Shown: one piece after another, positions 10,384 to 21,587 of the stretch
How the letters are laid out: each line of letters begins with the position of its first letter
Position numbering within the stretch: the stretch's first letter is position 1
From: Trichobilharzia szidati
Taxonomy: Eukaryota; Platyhelminthes; Trematoda; Strigeidida; Schistosomatidae
DNA: 64,000 bases
NCBI GenBank assembly: GCA_944472155.2
Contig: OX235275.1
Coordinates: 54,515,228 to 54,579,227, forward strand
Direction: 5' to 3'
Notes under the pieces: generated by a model
Told to the model about the DNA's origin: nothing
The model's input: only the letters and a program-made list of their open reading frames with translations
The model's database searches: none
Position numbers and translations under genes: made by a program

Positions 10384-10545
10384 GACGGTGACTAGCAGTG
10401 GAATCCAGGATGCGCATTTCGTCCTATTTGGGACTCGTCACCGGATGTAGCTGCATCACTCACTGGGGAATGCAGGTACGTCCAGTGACTAGTCCAAAAA
10501 AGACGAAATGCGCATCCTGGATTCCACTACTAGTCACCATCCACC
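10384..10545. repeat. Inverted pair of SM-alpha-type hammerhead sequences
   Basis: Arms around 10384-10424 and 10501-10541 are complementary and contain GGATGCGCATTTCGTC or its reverse complement. Each strand therefore reads as an SM-alpha-like hammerhead: stem II GTCC..GGAC, GAAATGCGCATC, and stem I CCAG/CTGG. On the minus strand the core is TGACGAG after the stem, so C3 is missing. On the plus strand it is TGACTAG, also without C3. Both are therefore predicted inactive. SM-alpha is a known schistosome repeat family. Confidence 0.75.
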
Positions 10546-10686
10546 AATTAACTTCTAATTACACGTCCACACATCGTCGAAGCATCTGCTCAAGAAGCCT
10601 ATATATCAACCAGAAACCGAGCACTTCGCTCCAATCAATCGATGAGGAAATCTAAAATTCAATTAAATTCGATTGATTGGTTACAG

Positions 10687-10925
10687 GATTTCATCATGAC
10701 ATAGTGCTATGTCGTGAGTTGGAATTCATGGGTTGGCCATTGGATCGGGTCCCAGGGGTTAAGTGGTCTACGAGCTGGCTCGCCTTATAATCTGAAGGCC
10801 CTAGGTTCGAACCCTGGGCGCGTACTGTTGAAGAGTCCTAAAGTAGGACGAAACAGCTGTGCAGTGCTCCAGTACTGGTTTTCTAATGGTTCTCAAACCG
10901 ATGTCAGCTCATGATGAAATCCTGT
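10687..10925 (+). repeat. Hammerhead SINE, longest copy
   Basis: This copy shows the whole plan. It has a head ('GAGTTGGAATTCATGGG'), an A-box-like 'TGGTCTACGAGC', a B box GGTTCGAACCC at 10804-10814, then a hammerhead block at 10823-10866 and a tail '..GATGTCAGCTCATGATGAAATCCTGTAAC'. The hammerhead core is TTGAAGA (C3 changed to T) and the cleavage base C17 is G, so this copy should not cleave. The B box points to RNA polymerase III transcription. The body differs from the SM-alpha sequence at 10384. Confidence 0.75.
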
Positions 10926-11044
10926 AACTGTGACTTCCCTTCCATTTATGTTACCTGACATAGAATCTTATGATAACCATATAACCTTAACTGGAAAGTA
11001 GTGATTAAACCATTACTAATTTCCTTAATTATCACCACTTTACT

Positions 11045-11330
11045 CCACACAATCTGTAAAACCCTACAATTCGGCTGATGAGGCAGCCAGTACATGACTT
11101 CAAGTGAATATAGAAAAGGTAGAGGTGATGAAGACGCACCCAACCAACAAAAACAACAACCAATCGCCATCAACGGGGAAAATATAAAGGAAGTAGCATA
11201 GACGGGGATGTCAAAACTAGCCGGGATTGGAAAAGCATGACAGGCGAAATTCCAGGTACATAAATATAAAAAAATATGATGATAACTTTGAAAAACAGGC
11301 ATCTTTAGGAGAGGATGGCTGACCACGATA
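11045..11330 (+). mobile_element. RTE LINE fragment, strongly decayed
   Basis: Plus-strand frames show 'VNIEKVEVMKTHPTNKNN' and 'GDVKTSRDWKSMTGE', which align with the 'DEDIKARIGKARQAF' region of the RTE at 41.1-41.4 kb. An open frame of 145 codons on the opposite strand (10946-11383) is judged incidental. Confidence 0.45.
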
Positions 11331-11587
11331 CCTATACTGATCTGAAACCAACAGGTTCCTGCATACCATTCATGAATGGTCAACCTAAAGTCTACAAACT
11401 AGACGTACCTTTGAAACCTCTCTAATTATCATTGTTGAAATCATCACGTCATAAACTGCCTAAATGGTTGGTACAAAAACTGTAACCATATGAATGTATG
11501 CGTGAACCTTGGGCACTTTGGTAGCAAGTGATTCCATATTAGTTTGTTTATTAGATGTATCACACAGTGAGTGAGACAGTATTATTT

Positions 11588-12460
11588 ACTGGATGACACC
11601 GTTTCGAACAAAATTTATTGCTCATAATCATATCATCAATTATAATCACACGACTTCGAAACTTGACTTTTATGGTTGTCTTTGTCCTCTCCTATTTGTC
11701 GTCGTTAGGGTAGTAGAATTTTCCAGATATCTGGGACAGGTGTTGAATCATTCCTATTACTTGTATTTGCAGTTGATTCGATAAACAAAGCTTCTGCTAT
11801 CAATCTCTCCCTCCACCCAGCCAGTTACATTAGATTTTAAAACTGTCATCCTATTGAATGGTTGTGTGTAACCGCATGTAGTGCTATAGCTGAACAATTC
11901 TCTAGATTTCTTATCTCATTTTTTTATTACAGCTTGATTCCACATCGTATTTTTTGGTACAGGCATGGAATATTCAGCATGTGATATCGGTAGCCCGAAT
12001 TTTGCAGGCCGACCATAGATATCAGGTGTGCGTCGGCAGGGGATCGAACTCCGGACCATGTGCACGGTCAGCGAGAGTCCTAACCACTGTGCAACCGACG
12101 CAGTCAACCAATCTAGATTTTGCTACGTTTTTATGTTCGGCTAGTCTTACTGCCCCTGTTCTACTAGTTTGACCTATGTATTTGACCTGACGATCATTGC
12201 AGGGTATTAGATGAACTAAATTGTTTTGTTTTAAAGGCTCCACCATTTAACCGACGAAGCTTGTTTCTAATTGAGTTTGTAGGTGGTTTGAATGCCAGCC
12301 ACTTTTATTCCTACCAGCATTGCTAAGAACTCTGCGTAAGGTTTCCGAGGTTCCTTCCTTGTATGGAATTACTGCTGATAATTTATATTCCCTATGGCTG
12401 GTTTTTCTTGCGCGCATTGACTTGCATGTTGTCATTAATATTATTATCACTACTATCATT
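11588..12460 (-). mobile_element. Penelope-like element, 3' half (family A), split by a SINE
   Basis: On the minus strand, 12459-12247 encodes 'KLSAVIPYKEGTSETLRRVLSNAGRN', and 12246 onward encodes a GIY-YIG core 'VHLIPCNDRQVKYIGQTSRTG'. The copy is interrupted at 11928-12103 by a SINE in the same orientation. It resumes toward 11590, where a hammerhead-like end (11588-11640) has stem II GAGC/GTTC followed by GAAAC. It closely resembles the copies at 54.5-55.6 kb. Confidence 0.8.
11928..12103 (-). repeat. SINE (L2-tail family) inserted in a Penelope-like element
   Basis: This is the same family as 6416-6597: a tRNA-like head with TGCGTCGG...CCGACGCA ends, a B box GTTCGATCCC, and a tail '..GTGGAATCAAGCTGTAATAAAAAA'. 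Comparison with the uninterrupted PLE at 54.76 kb defines the insertion point. Confidence 0.8.
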
Positions 12461-12559
12461 ATTTTATTTTAAAGTTTCCTTCCATATTTCCTGATTAATT
12501 TATCAGGGTAATTATTAAGTTTCAAGGCTTCTTTTGTGTGTATCACTTCCTGTCTTAGA

Positions 12560-12735
12560 TCCAAGGAAAATCTAAGACTGGCCTGACTGAAGTCTTGAAC
12601 TCACGCCCCTTCTGAGATTCAAATCCGTATCGACCACTGGTGCATTCAGATGTTACCACTATGCTATTAGGACTCGCGATCAACCTCCTGTGGGACTGTA
12701 CTGCATACTTTGATTAGACACTAACTAGTATCACG
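12560..12735 (-). repeat. tRNA-derived SINE (third family)
   Basis: The minus strand has the same layout as 3720-3975: a '..TAGCATAGTGGTAACATCT' A-box-like segment, 'GGATTTGAATCTC' as B box, and the flank 'CTAGTTAGTGTCTAATC'. It is decayed. Confidence 0.5.
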
Positions 12736-13025
12736 CGTCATATCCTTTGTTTGGCGCAGACTGAATTCTATCAGTCATGTTAGCAATGTGACCACCATGC
12801 TAGGCGGCTCAACATCACAGTGCATGGTGAATTGTTGCTTTTGGGTAGTTGGGGGCAGTCTGCAGAAAGCCTGAGTTATTGCCATTATTGTCAGGGCCTC
12901 CTAACGATAGCCTCCAACAACAACAATTCACAATGCACTATGAAGGCAAACCTCCTGACATGGTGGCTACACTTCAAACATGACTGATACAATCCAGTCT
13001 GCACCAAACAAAGGACTAGGCGCAT
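12735..13025. repeat. Imperfect fold-back repeat
   Basis: Sequence from about 12738 to 12837 is imperfectly complementary to about 12912-13024 (for example CCTTTGTTTGG..CAGACTG against CAGTCTG..CCAAACAAAGG). About 75 bases lie between the arms. There is no coding content, and no related copy was recognised elsewhere in the window. Confidence 0.6.
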
Positions 13026-13384
13026 AGCACCAGTTAATCTCCAACCTAAATATCTTACACTTGATTTGTTGTTGTTACTACCATTTTGATCTCATCTTTT
13101 TATTAGCCCGTCTTAAAATGTCGGACGACTACAACTGTTGCTACTCTTTCTACAATTACTGATATTACCAAGTCCCCCTCTCTGACAACTTATTGTTTAC
13201 CATGATGACGCGATCAGGTTGTTACAGTTAACCTTATTTTCCAATCTTTCATAAGCCTTTCACCCTTAAGCTAACTAAACTTGATCTTTAAGAGATTTTT
13301 GTTTAACTATTATTGACAAACTGTATCTTATTTATTATTCATTTACCTAAACCTATCTTTCGCACCGCGTCCCCTTAGTGAATT

Positions 13385-13545
13385 AATAGCGTAGCAAAGC
13401 TCACCTTGTAGACGGAAAGTCTTGCTTTTGAAACCCAGTGTAGGCACGACGCTGAAGAGCTCGAAACTAAGAGGAAACAGCTGTATAGTACTCCTTGGTC
13501 TCCCAACGGTTCTCTACTGCTGATATCAGCTCATAACGAGATCTA
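13385..13545 (+). repeat. Hammerhead SINE, decayed
   Basis: A remnant hammerhead block '..CGCTGAAGAGCTCGAAACTAAGAGGAAACAGCTGTATAGTACTCC' keeps the CTGAAGA core, but stem II is broken and the cleavage base is changed. The tail '..CTGATATCAGCTCATAACGAGATC' follows. The sequence between 13030 and 13385 shows no gene. Confidence 0.6.
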
Positions 13546-13604
13546 ACAACTACCACGTTCCAAAATCACAAGAAATTAAGAAGTCTTAGCTTTGCATTAG
13601 TACT

Positions 13605-13680
13605 GTCCTTTGAGCTAGTTCATTTAATTGCGTAGCTTTCACATCGTCCTTTGAAACATTTTCAGCGCAGGTCTTATACT
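13605..13680 (-). repeat. Penelope-type terminal motif (family C-like)
   Basis: The minus strand reads GCGCTGAAAATGTTTCAAAGGACGATGTGAAAGC and is related to the motifs at 5560, 8070 and 59925. The stretch 13680-14224 has no recognisable gene. Confidence 0.4.
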
Positions 13681-14224
13681 AAGACCTCAGCTGCACTCCT
13701 CTATTATTTCAAAAGCCTTAGCTTTGTATACAGAAGAAACCTGTCCAACGTTACCTCCTTTCTTGATGCTAACCCGTTTATAATATTGCAATTGTCAATA
13801 AGGATAAAACATGGAAGAAAGCTCATCCAACTCAATTACGACGTGTAATATCACCACTTTTCTATTTCTGCATTTATTGTGATGATCCCTTTGTCAAGAA
13901 TTCATCGTCACTGAGCAACCGTTACCATGCTTTCACACTATATCTTCACTAACACTCACTGATCTTAACACGACTCCGTATTTATCCTACCAGTTACTCA
14001 TTGGACACATTCAGGAAACATATCCATAGTTGCGACTGTACAGATGCACTAAATGAAATTGAACGGGGGAGAGTATCTTCGCAAAGTCACGTCATTCCTT
14101 GTTCTGGATATCTAAATGAGGATTTTTTGTGAATACGAAAATTCAATGAGACAAAAATTGCAGATGGAAAAAACGCAATATCGACACTTCTACATAACTA
14201 CACCTCTCCAAAAAGCTTACAGCA

Positions 14225-14400
14225 GCATGTGAAGACCGGTCGGTTGGTCGGTTTTCGACATAGAACTTTGCACATATGTGCGGCAGTTCACGTCGCCACA
14301 CTCCATGTAGCAGACAAAGGAAGAGAAGAAAGTAGGAGAAATACATGTGAAGATGAAGAGTAGGCAGCAGAACCAACTTCCTCGGTTACTCCCACTTAAC
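14225..14400 (-). mobile_element. SR2-like RTE 3' end
   Basis: The minus strand matches the 3' end shared by RTE copies at 22.8, 43.5, 46.0, 57.4 and 61.6 kb (a '..GAGTGTGGCGACGTGAACTGC..' block followed by AGTTCTATGTCGAAAACC). It is only the tail. From 14400 to 15405 nothing is recognised. Confidence 0.65.
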
Positions 14401-15405
14401 AGTTACTGATACTAAAATATGTGAAGTTTTCCAGACTCGCCAGTCAAATGCATGTAGTAGCAAAACTGCATTTATTTACGACTGAAGTGACAACAACAGG
14501 GTCCATAATTATCCAATGTTTGCGACTCTGTAAGCTCGAAATAAGAATGGAACATACACGAGTATGACGTCCAGTGAAGGAAGGTGTAGCGTTTACAAGT
14601 GGCCGAGCTCATTGCAATTGAGATACAAAAACAGAAACCTATGATTACATCTGCATACTTCAAAGACCATAGTTAAGTGTAGGACAACCCCCACGAAAGC
14701 TTACAACATAGGTACGAGAAAGAGTACAGTTAATGAAGTCCACTTGTAACTATTTACGAAAATTCATTTTGCTACGCATTACAGATTCTCTCCTGATGTC
14801 GAAGAACGCATTTACACACGCCTTACATTCAACCCAAACCAACGCGAATTACGGGAGCAACTACTACACCTCTTACACTAAAAACCGAACACTGACATCT
14901 GTAACGAATCACACCTTTGTGTTAATGAAGCTCGTCAAAACTACAACACGCGCCAATCATTGAAACTAAACCTAAGACTATCCCGTCCAAATACGTTATC
15001 GTGCAACCGGAAGTCAAGAATACAAAATTCACGGTTCAAATATTTTTCAGAGAATATCACAAAAAAAAGAAATTACACTGTGAAGAAAAGACAAGTATCA
15101 AAAGTTTTAAAGCAATATACGTATACACTTATCACAGAATCCATAATTTAAAAAATCTAAGTGTGTTAAACTGACTTTGTTGTGTGAATGTAAAGGTGAG
15201 GCCGCACAGGGCGTCATCACCACCTGATTACATCAATTTATTAGACGGAACTAATATCAATCATCACATCAAGTACAAACAATCACACTTAAATTATACA
15301 CATGATAACTACCTAGAAAGCTACATTTGATGATTTGCCTACATATACCAGGTCTGAACATTAAGAAAATAAAATTCATGTGAAAATTTCCTACAGGATG
15401 TGCGT

Positions 15406-15655
15406 CGGCGGTTCAACGATAGAGTATTTGCCAACAACGCCCCAAGTGGCTCGGGTCTTGAACCCTGGCCGACAAGGCGCTCCTTAACCTCGCTGTTTAA
15501 TCGGTACCAAGTCAGGTAAAGGGGGAAGGTTGGACTAGCGTGAGGCTAGTGTTACTTCAATATTCCGTTAAAAACAGAATAACACCACTGCTACTGATTG
15601 AAACTTTAAAGATCAAACTTGAAGTCCTATGTTCCACTTGGAACGCAAAGGAATA
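15406..15655 (+). repeat. tRNA-derived SINE with an RTE-type tail
   Basis: It starts TGCGTCGGCGGTTCAACGATAG, has a B-box-like 'GGTCTTGAACCCTGG' and a middle part 'GGTACCAAGTCAGGTAAAGGGG'. It ends with 'GTCCTATGTTCCACTTGGAACGCAAAGGAATAA', which matches the 3' end of the type ii RTE LINEs (59.6 kb). Relatives are at 17225, 39460, 46427 and 47405. Confidence 0.75.
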
Positions 15656-16439
15656 AAATATTGAAAATAAAATGCTGCAGGATGTTGGGGGTTGGGTGGG
15701 CATAGTAACAGAAAGACGCCTATCAGGTTTTACATGGTGATATAATTTATATAGTATGCTCTCATTATAGAATAAATTGACTTTTTTATTCAAAAATATA
15801 TATTTTACGTCAATGAAACTATTAGAACCACATATAAACATGAATTATAATAATGATTATTGTTACTGTATAAACGAACACATTAAAGGTGTTAGATAGT
15901 AGAAATTTAGTAACGATAATAATAATAATATTAATACATCAGAAAACATGAATGATTAATGAATAACTATGAATGATGATTAAGAGACATGATTCACATG
16001 AACCCGAGACTTTGTGTGAAACCTGTTTTATCATTGAGCAAAGATAGTAATTAAATAAGTGTTAAAATAAAGGCAGTAGGCATATTATAATACACTCACC
16101 CCTATAGAAATAATAAAACAAGATTTACTAACTAGTCAGTTAGAACCTTTTTAAGAATTATTAGAGCACACAACATTACAACCTTCGTAAACACGAGTTC
16201 TATGCAACCGAGAAACAATAAATCCCTATACACACACATGATGCATAAGTTAGGCATGAGGTGGAAATAAACTGAACGATGATTATTAACTCGTATATGA
16301 TAATCATACTAATAACAACAATAATAAACATTGCTGAGGGAGGATGGGAAAGATATTATAAGCTAACTAAAATGAAAAAGTCATTTTTCTTAGACAAAAT
16401 ATAAACCGAATATATATATAGATATTAGCTATATATCTA

Positions 16440-16873
16440 TCATGCCTTATCTCCATTCTCTGTGACTTTCGACGCAGCCTTAGACTCTTCATCTTTCGAT
16501 GATTTAGTTGAACCGGACTTTGCGGCATCTGAAGCCGTTTTCGATTCAGAGTTCTCACAGCCTTCAGCTTTCTCTATCTTCGAAAGAATTTCCAATTCAT
16601 CTTCTGGTTCGTCATTATTATTAACACTATTCGACTTCTCTACAGTTCGTTGACCGTTAGCGGACAATGAATTATAATGACGTTGAGTAGACGTCAGAGG
16701 AGGTGCAGGATAACGTATTAAGGAGACACCAGCTCTGTCCTCTGATATAGGCTTTGGACTGAAGGCAATTTTCAAATGAAAAGGATGAGTGAATCCAGAT
16801 AAATGAATTGGTCGATGATTGGCTAGAATTAAGGCCTCCAGTGCTTCGGTTAAAGTATCCCATTCGACTAATC
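16440..16873 (-). CDS. HNRNPL: hnRNP L-like RNA-binding protein, exon 3 (last coding exon)
   Basis: This exon follows an acceptor at 16875-16874 (..GAACAG) and completes the glycine codon split with exon 2, giving 'GLVEWDTLTEALEAL', the second half of RRM4. The fold ends near 'HPFHLKIAFS' (about residue 608). The remaining ~105 residues form a tail rich in Ser, Glu, Asp and Lys ('NNNDEPEDELEILSKIEKAEG', cut here), likely disordered. The stop TGA is at 16442-16440. Human hnRNP L ends soon after RRM4, so the charged tail is an extension. The 3' flank (15656-16439) holds no recognised element; a reverse-strand AATAAA near 15784 could be a poly(A) signal, but this is uncertain. Confidence 0.9.
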
Positions 16874-17224
16874 CTGTTCGAAGGAAATAAAATCAAATAC
16901 CACTTTTACAGCTTATATCAAAGTTATATTATTATTCAAGTGATTATGATAAGGTTCATGAAATAACACTAAGCAGGTAATAAAAAAGTCGACAAACTGA
17001 CTAAAGCTTGTAAAAAACAATGTTTGAGATCTATAACCTGTTTCCAAGGATAATGCGAGAAGCTGTAACACTCCCGGACTTCACATTGTTACGTTGTCAT
17101 TAGACCTTTGTGCATTGGTGCAGAGTTTCGGTGAGACAAATTTCGATATATTCCAAACTAATCCTTCTTTTAGTCTCCAATGCTGGACAAGCGGTAGTCG
17201 CTACACGTAGCTAACTTCTTTTTT

Positions 17225-17452
17225 TATCCTTCACGTTCCCCAGTGGAACATAGGGCTCCAAGCTAGTGGCTAGAAATTTTTGTAGCAGTGTTTATTTTAC
17301 AGGATGGGGTTGCTAGCCTCATGCCCAACCTTTCCTCTTCACCAGAATTATTTCTGGATTAGCGAGGTAAAGGAGTGCGTCGGCCGGGGTTCGAACCCCG
17401 GGCCATGTGGATGCTCGGCGAGCGTCCTAACCGCTATACCACCGACGCAGCT
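17225..17452 (-). repeat. SINE (RTE-tail family) in hnRNP L intron 2
   Basis: On the minus strand: TGCGTCGGTGGTATAGCGGTTAGG head, B box GGGTTCGAACCCCGG, middle '..GGGCATGAGGCTAGCAACCCC', end 'GGAGCCCTATGTTCCACTGGGGAACG'. The tRNA-like part has good base pairing (CTGCGTCGG at one end, CCGGCCGACGCA at the other). The rest of this intron (16874-18913) shows nothing recognisable. Confidence 0.8.
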
Positions 17453-18913
17453 AACTTCTTGGTTACTCCGAAAAAGAAGCGATTATTTCACTTTCTTCAC
17501 CTAAGGTAATGATAGTTACCAACCACGCCAACCCACTTAACGCGAGAAACCGTACGTTTATATCCATGCCCAAACAACCACCCTCCAATCTTTTTATTCC
17601 CTACTTTTACCCACTTTGTTACACAGCCGTTAAGTAAAACAAAAAATATGCAGTTTAGGTACCCGTTGGTAGGTAACCGAAGATATTGCATGTTGGCAGG
17701 CATATACCAAAGACTTGCATACCTGTTTGGATTCGCTTCACAAATAAAGAAAGTGGCGAATACACTGAACTGCTAAGCCTTCTGTATGCCTAAATTAGAA
17801 GCTGATAGAGACCAATCTGGTAGCATGCGGGGACGAACCTTCTCCCCGACGAACTTTGCACAGGAGATTCAGAAAACTATGCATTCCGTCAGCGTCTTCA
17901 ACCAAATAACTATATCACCAGCATATTCTGAGTCAATGAGACTTTTTGGTGGTTAGAGAACAGTTACTTGGAACAGACTCTTTATACACCATGATGTGGG
18001 CCACATATTATATGAGGACTGATAATACCAAACAGCTTGGCAAGGGATGAAGTAGGTTAATTGGGATACGAACCAAGGACCTGTCAGCTGAAAAGCCAAC
18101 CACTTCAGCCAGTCAGCTGCACCTCCAATCCCTGAAACTTCCACGTCAAAGTTGTATTTGTCGGTACACATAGGATTAGACATCTTATATGGGTCACACA
18201 CACACACCCCAACACATCAGTATGAGTATGTCCACAGTAAGTTTGCAAAAGCCTTTTCTATTTGTCATAAACTATAAGCCACTATTCTAATAACTTGAGG
18301 TGCAAATGATACGAAGAATTACTGGTGAGATTCCATCCAGCAGGTAGCGAACAATGTCAAATACTTAGACCATGTACACTGCTCAGTAGACACTACATCA
18401 CCAGAAGATAGTAGTGAAGGACATAGGTTTGTCCCAAGGGTTTTGGTGCGACGACTTAGTCCAGCCTACTTCTGTTTGTGTAATAGGATGTCGTTGCCTC
18501 ACATAAAAGTGCGATGTATGTGTTAAGGTAACAGCCTACTGGGTTACAACGTTTACATAAATTACTTAGAAGACTTCAAAAGGGATTACATGCTCTTACA
18601 GTTGACTTTATTGGGTGGATTACTAGCAACCAATTTTTTAGTTAGATTTCGACATTTTACCGTCACCTGCTGATAAGCTAAGTTGAATATCAACCTAGTA
18701 ATTCTGTGCATTGCTGAAAAGTGTCAAATATACATGGTTCAGGTTGACATAACTATACCTTATTTCCAGACCTAGCGATAGTTACAGACCGTGTTTAAAA
18801 CGGATCATTACCACTAAGGACGGTAAACTGGCCTAAAATGACGTCTTTTTGTTGGTCCTAACCACGTGACCACTAGATAATATAATGTAAAATCCCACAA
18901 CAAAACAACTTAC

Positions 18914-19114
18914 CAAGAGAAGTCTTCTGGCCTTCTTTAGTCGTGAATATCACTACACGTGGTGGTGCCACTGCACCACTATCCGTGAATATTCTACAAA
19001 TATCCTCTGGTGTAGAGTTAAGTGGAGCATTGAAGAAATGAAGTGTACGAGAAGGTTCCAAAATCCGACTTTTTGCTGCCACCATTGAATTTCTGAATCG
19101 ATTGTTTGGATCCA
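18914..19114 (-). CDS. HNRNPL: hnRNP L-like RNA-binding protein, exon 2
   Basis: This 201-base exon lies between an acceptor (..TTAAAG, AG at 19116-19115) and a donor (G|GTAAGT at 18913). It encodes 'DPNNRFRNSMVAAKSRI', then 'TLHFFNAPLNSTPEDICRIF' (RNP2 part of RRM4) and 'RVVIFTTKEGQKTSL'. The 'NNRF...AAKSRI..PS..LHFFNAPL' string is diagnostic for the hnRNP L family. Phases match: it starts by completing codon 503 (A|TG) and ends with the first base of codon 570 (G|GA). Confidence 0.92.
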
Positions 19115-20080
19115 CTTTAATTTATAAGGAAAAAAAGTAAAACATAACCTTAGTATTTAAACCGACATCCTCTTGTAAAACTGGCTAATACACTACTAAC
19201 AGAAACTTCATTGTTATTAACCCGGCTCTCAACTAATTAAATAGCAACAATCTCCACTACGAGCAATAAAGCCACATCCGGTATCAGATGTCATCCATTA
19301 CCCTTAAGCTATCAGCAACGAAAAATCGGCATGGAAACGAGATAGCTAACTAGATGTCCAGTTTGCCGATAGTATGGATGTTTGGTCATTGCTGTAGGGT
19401 GAGTGGAACTTTCAACGAGTAGAATACAATCAGAGCTCTTAATGTAAAGCCGTATGAAAAGAAAGAATGCAATCGTTAATTGTCTCAACTAGCATGCAAC
19501 AGACAGTGAACTCTTCTAAAAACGACCTAGTACGGCCGGTATGCAGTCTGGTTCCCCACTCAAATGCTACATATACCTGGTTTGGACACTGGAAACCATA
19601 GGAAGTTTTCGTTTTGATAATAATGTTTGATCGTTACCATCAGGTCAGTGTGACTTTCAAGGAATAAGGAACAATCAAAGCTCTTTATGTGGAGATGAAG
19701 TTACACGAACTAAGATAACAAAACCACTAAATTTATGAACTAATATGCCATCGAATATAAACTCAACATTAAAATCTCACTATTATTGCTACTTTCGTAT
19801 ATAAAATAAAGTGATCAAAAAATGTCAGGTCACCTTCCGTTAAATCATTGAGTTAACCAATTCAACTGTTTTGATGTATGTGGTAGTGTGCAACTAATTT
19901 CAAAATAAATTTTCTTTATTATCTACTGCTGGTATTCAAGAATAATGTACTAAGACCATTTAATCAAGAGATTTTATAATCCTCACTAAGCCAGATAAAT
20001 AAAAATGAGTTACCGATCAAATCCTTAAAACGGTGATTTAACCTAACATTTTCGTTTATTATACCATTATCAAAACTTAC

Positions 20081-21587
20081 TCATATAATTCTTCATAACC
20101 GGTGATCCGTCCGATAAGGTCCCCAGATTCTCATGCTCCTTTAGCTCTGTGATCTTACTATGATGAAGTTGTAGATTCTTCCCAAAAACGCACACTCCGT
20201 TAAAGTATCGATGTATAAGATCTGCTGCCTCTGGATTCCCGACCTGAACTAGGGCGTAACCAGGACGAGTCTTTAAAAACTTGATCCGTGCTACATTACC
20301 ATACAAGCATAAGAGGTTGAATAAATGATCACAATTCATACGCTGCGGTATGTTGCTAACCATTAACACTACACCCTCAATAACCTCAAAGACTGAAAGA
20401 TCTGATTGACGAGTTGCTGGAGTTGAAATAGACAGATTCGACGTTGAATGGCCTATCCCAACACCATTAGTGTTTACCTGATGCACAGGAGGTGGAGTAG
20501 GAAGTATAACAATTCTTGATGGGGTTGTGAAGCCAGTGTCATTAGGTGGTCGCATAGGTTGGACACCGGTAGGTGGAATCATTGCTGCTGGCCAGTACCC
20601 AGGATATGCTGGAGCAGCGAATTGGGCGCCAGGCGGAACAGCACACATCGGAGAAGCGTACGGACCCATCCCATAATAACCCATAGGTGGCTGGGGTTGC
20701 TGATATGGCTGGGCAGGATATACTGGGAGTGGAGCAGCAGGCACAGGTGGTGGCAAAATTGATGGAGCTGGAGTTAACCCACCAACTGGAGCCGCTGGGC
20801 CGAGTAACGTACGCTGAGTCGACGAATTATTAAGAGGTCCTTCGACATTGCCGCTTGGACCAGTGAAGTCCCAAGACTCGCTATCATTTTGAGTTACATG
20901 CACACGCTGTAATCTCGAATATCCAACTGTTAGGTTACAACAGCCAGAATATATGTCAGCACCATCGAGTTGCTCTTTTGCAGCTCGGGCTTCTTCCACA
21001 TTCTCAAATTCAACTAAAGCTTCCAGTGAACGATCGAGGTTCTTTTTCCCAATAAAAGTACGTAGTATGTTTCCATGAGGGGAACAAATCGCTTTGATTA
21101 CATCAACTGTTATGGGGTACTCAGCATTTGCGATATCCAAGTGTAGAATACGAGTAGGACTACTATTGTCTATGGTTGAAGATTGCGATTGATGTGGATG
21201 TTTACGGTCAACAGAAGTTATAACTTCAGATGAGAATTCCAGTCTAACACGATTTGGACCAACGCAGAAAGGATTAATCTTCGCCATATGGACAAGTCGA
21301 GTAGGAGGCGAGATCTCACAAAACTCAACAAGAGCTGCTCGACCACTGCAGACCAACTTTGCATTCTTGATTTGGCCAAATCTGCTAAAGAGTCCAATCA
21401 AATCTCTCTCCGTACAACCCTCCGGAATATCCGCAACAACAATGGTGCAGCTTGGCTGGTTGGTGACCAAGTAAGAAATATCTGTCGCTAACTGAAGGCT
21501 TGCTGGGACTGTACCAGTAGTGTTGTAAAACTGGGCAGTTGCTGCCGCGAGGACATCATACCTCGATCTTTTCGCCTGGTGCGCCAT
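20081..21587 (-). CDS. HNRNPL: hnRNP L / Smooth-like RNA-binding protein, exon 1
   Basis: The product is a nuclear RNA-binding protein of the PTB/hnRNP L family, which binds CA-rich RNA and controls alternative splicing (family knowledge). Three exons give 713 residues. The ATG at 21587 is chosen because the open frame upstream begins only with TTG and a stop lies just above it. In this exon: RRM1 about 48-120, RRM2 about 146-228 (with 'GADIYSGCCNLTVGYS', a family hallmark), a Pro/Ala/Tyr-rich linker about 265-370, and RRM3 about 406-480. The donor is ATGA|GTAAGT (GT at 20080-20079). A further non-coding 5' exon is possible; no promoter was identified in 21588-22248. Confidence 0.92.

Noticed and set aside
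10946..11383. 145-codon open frame on the minus strand
   Set aside because: Its composition is not protein-like, and the plus strand shows decayed RTE motifs across the same region.
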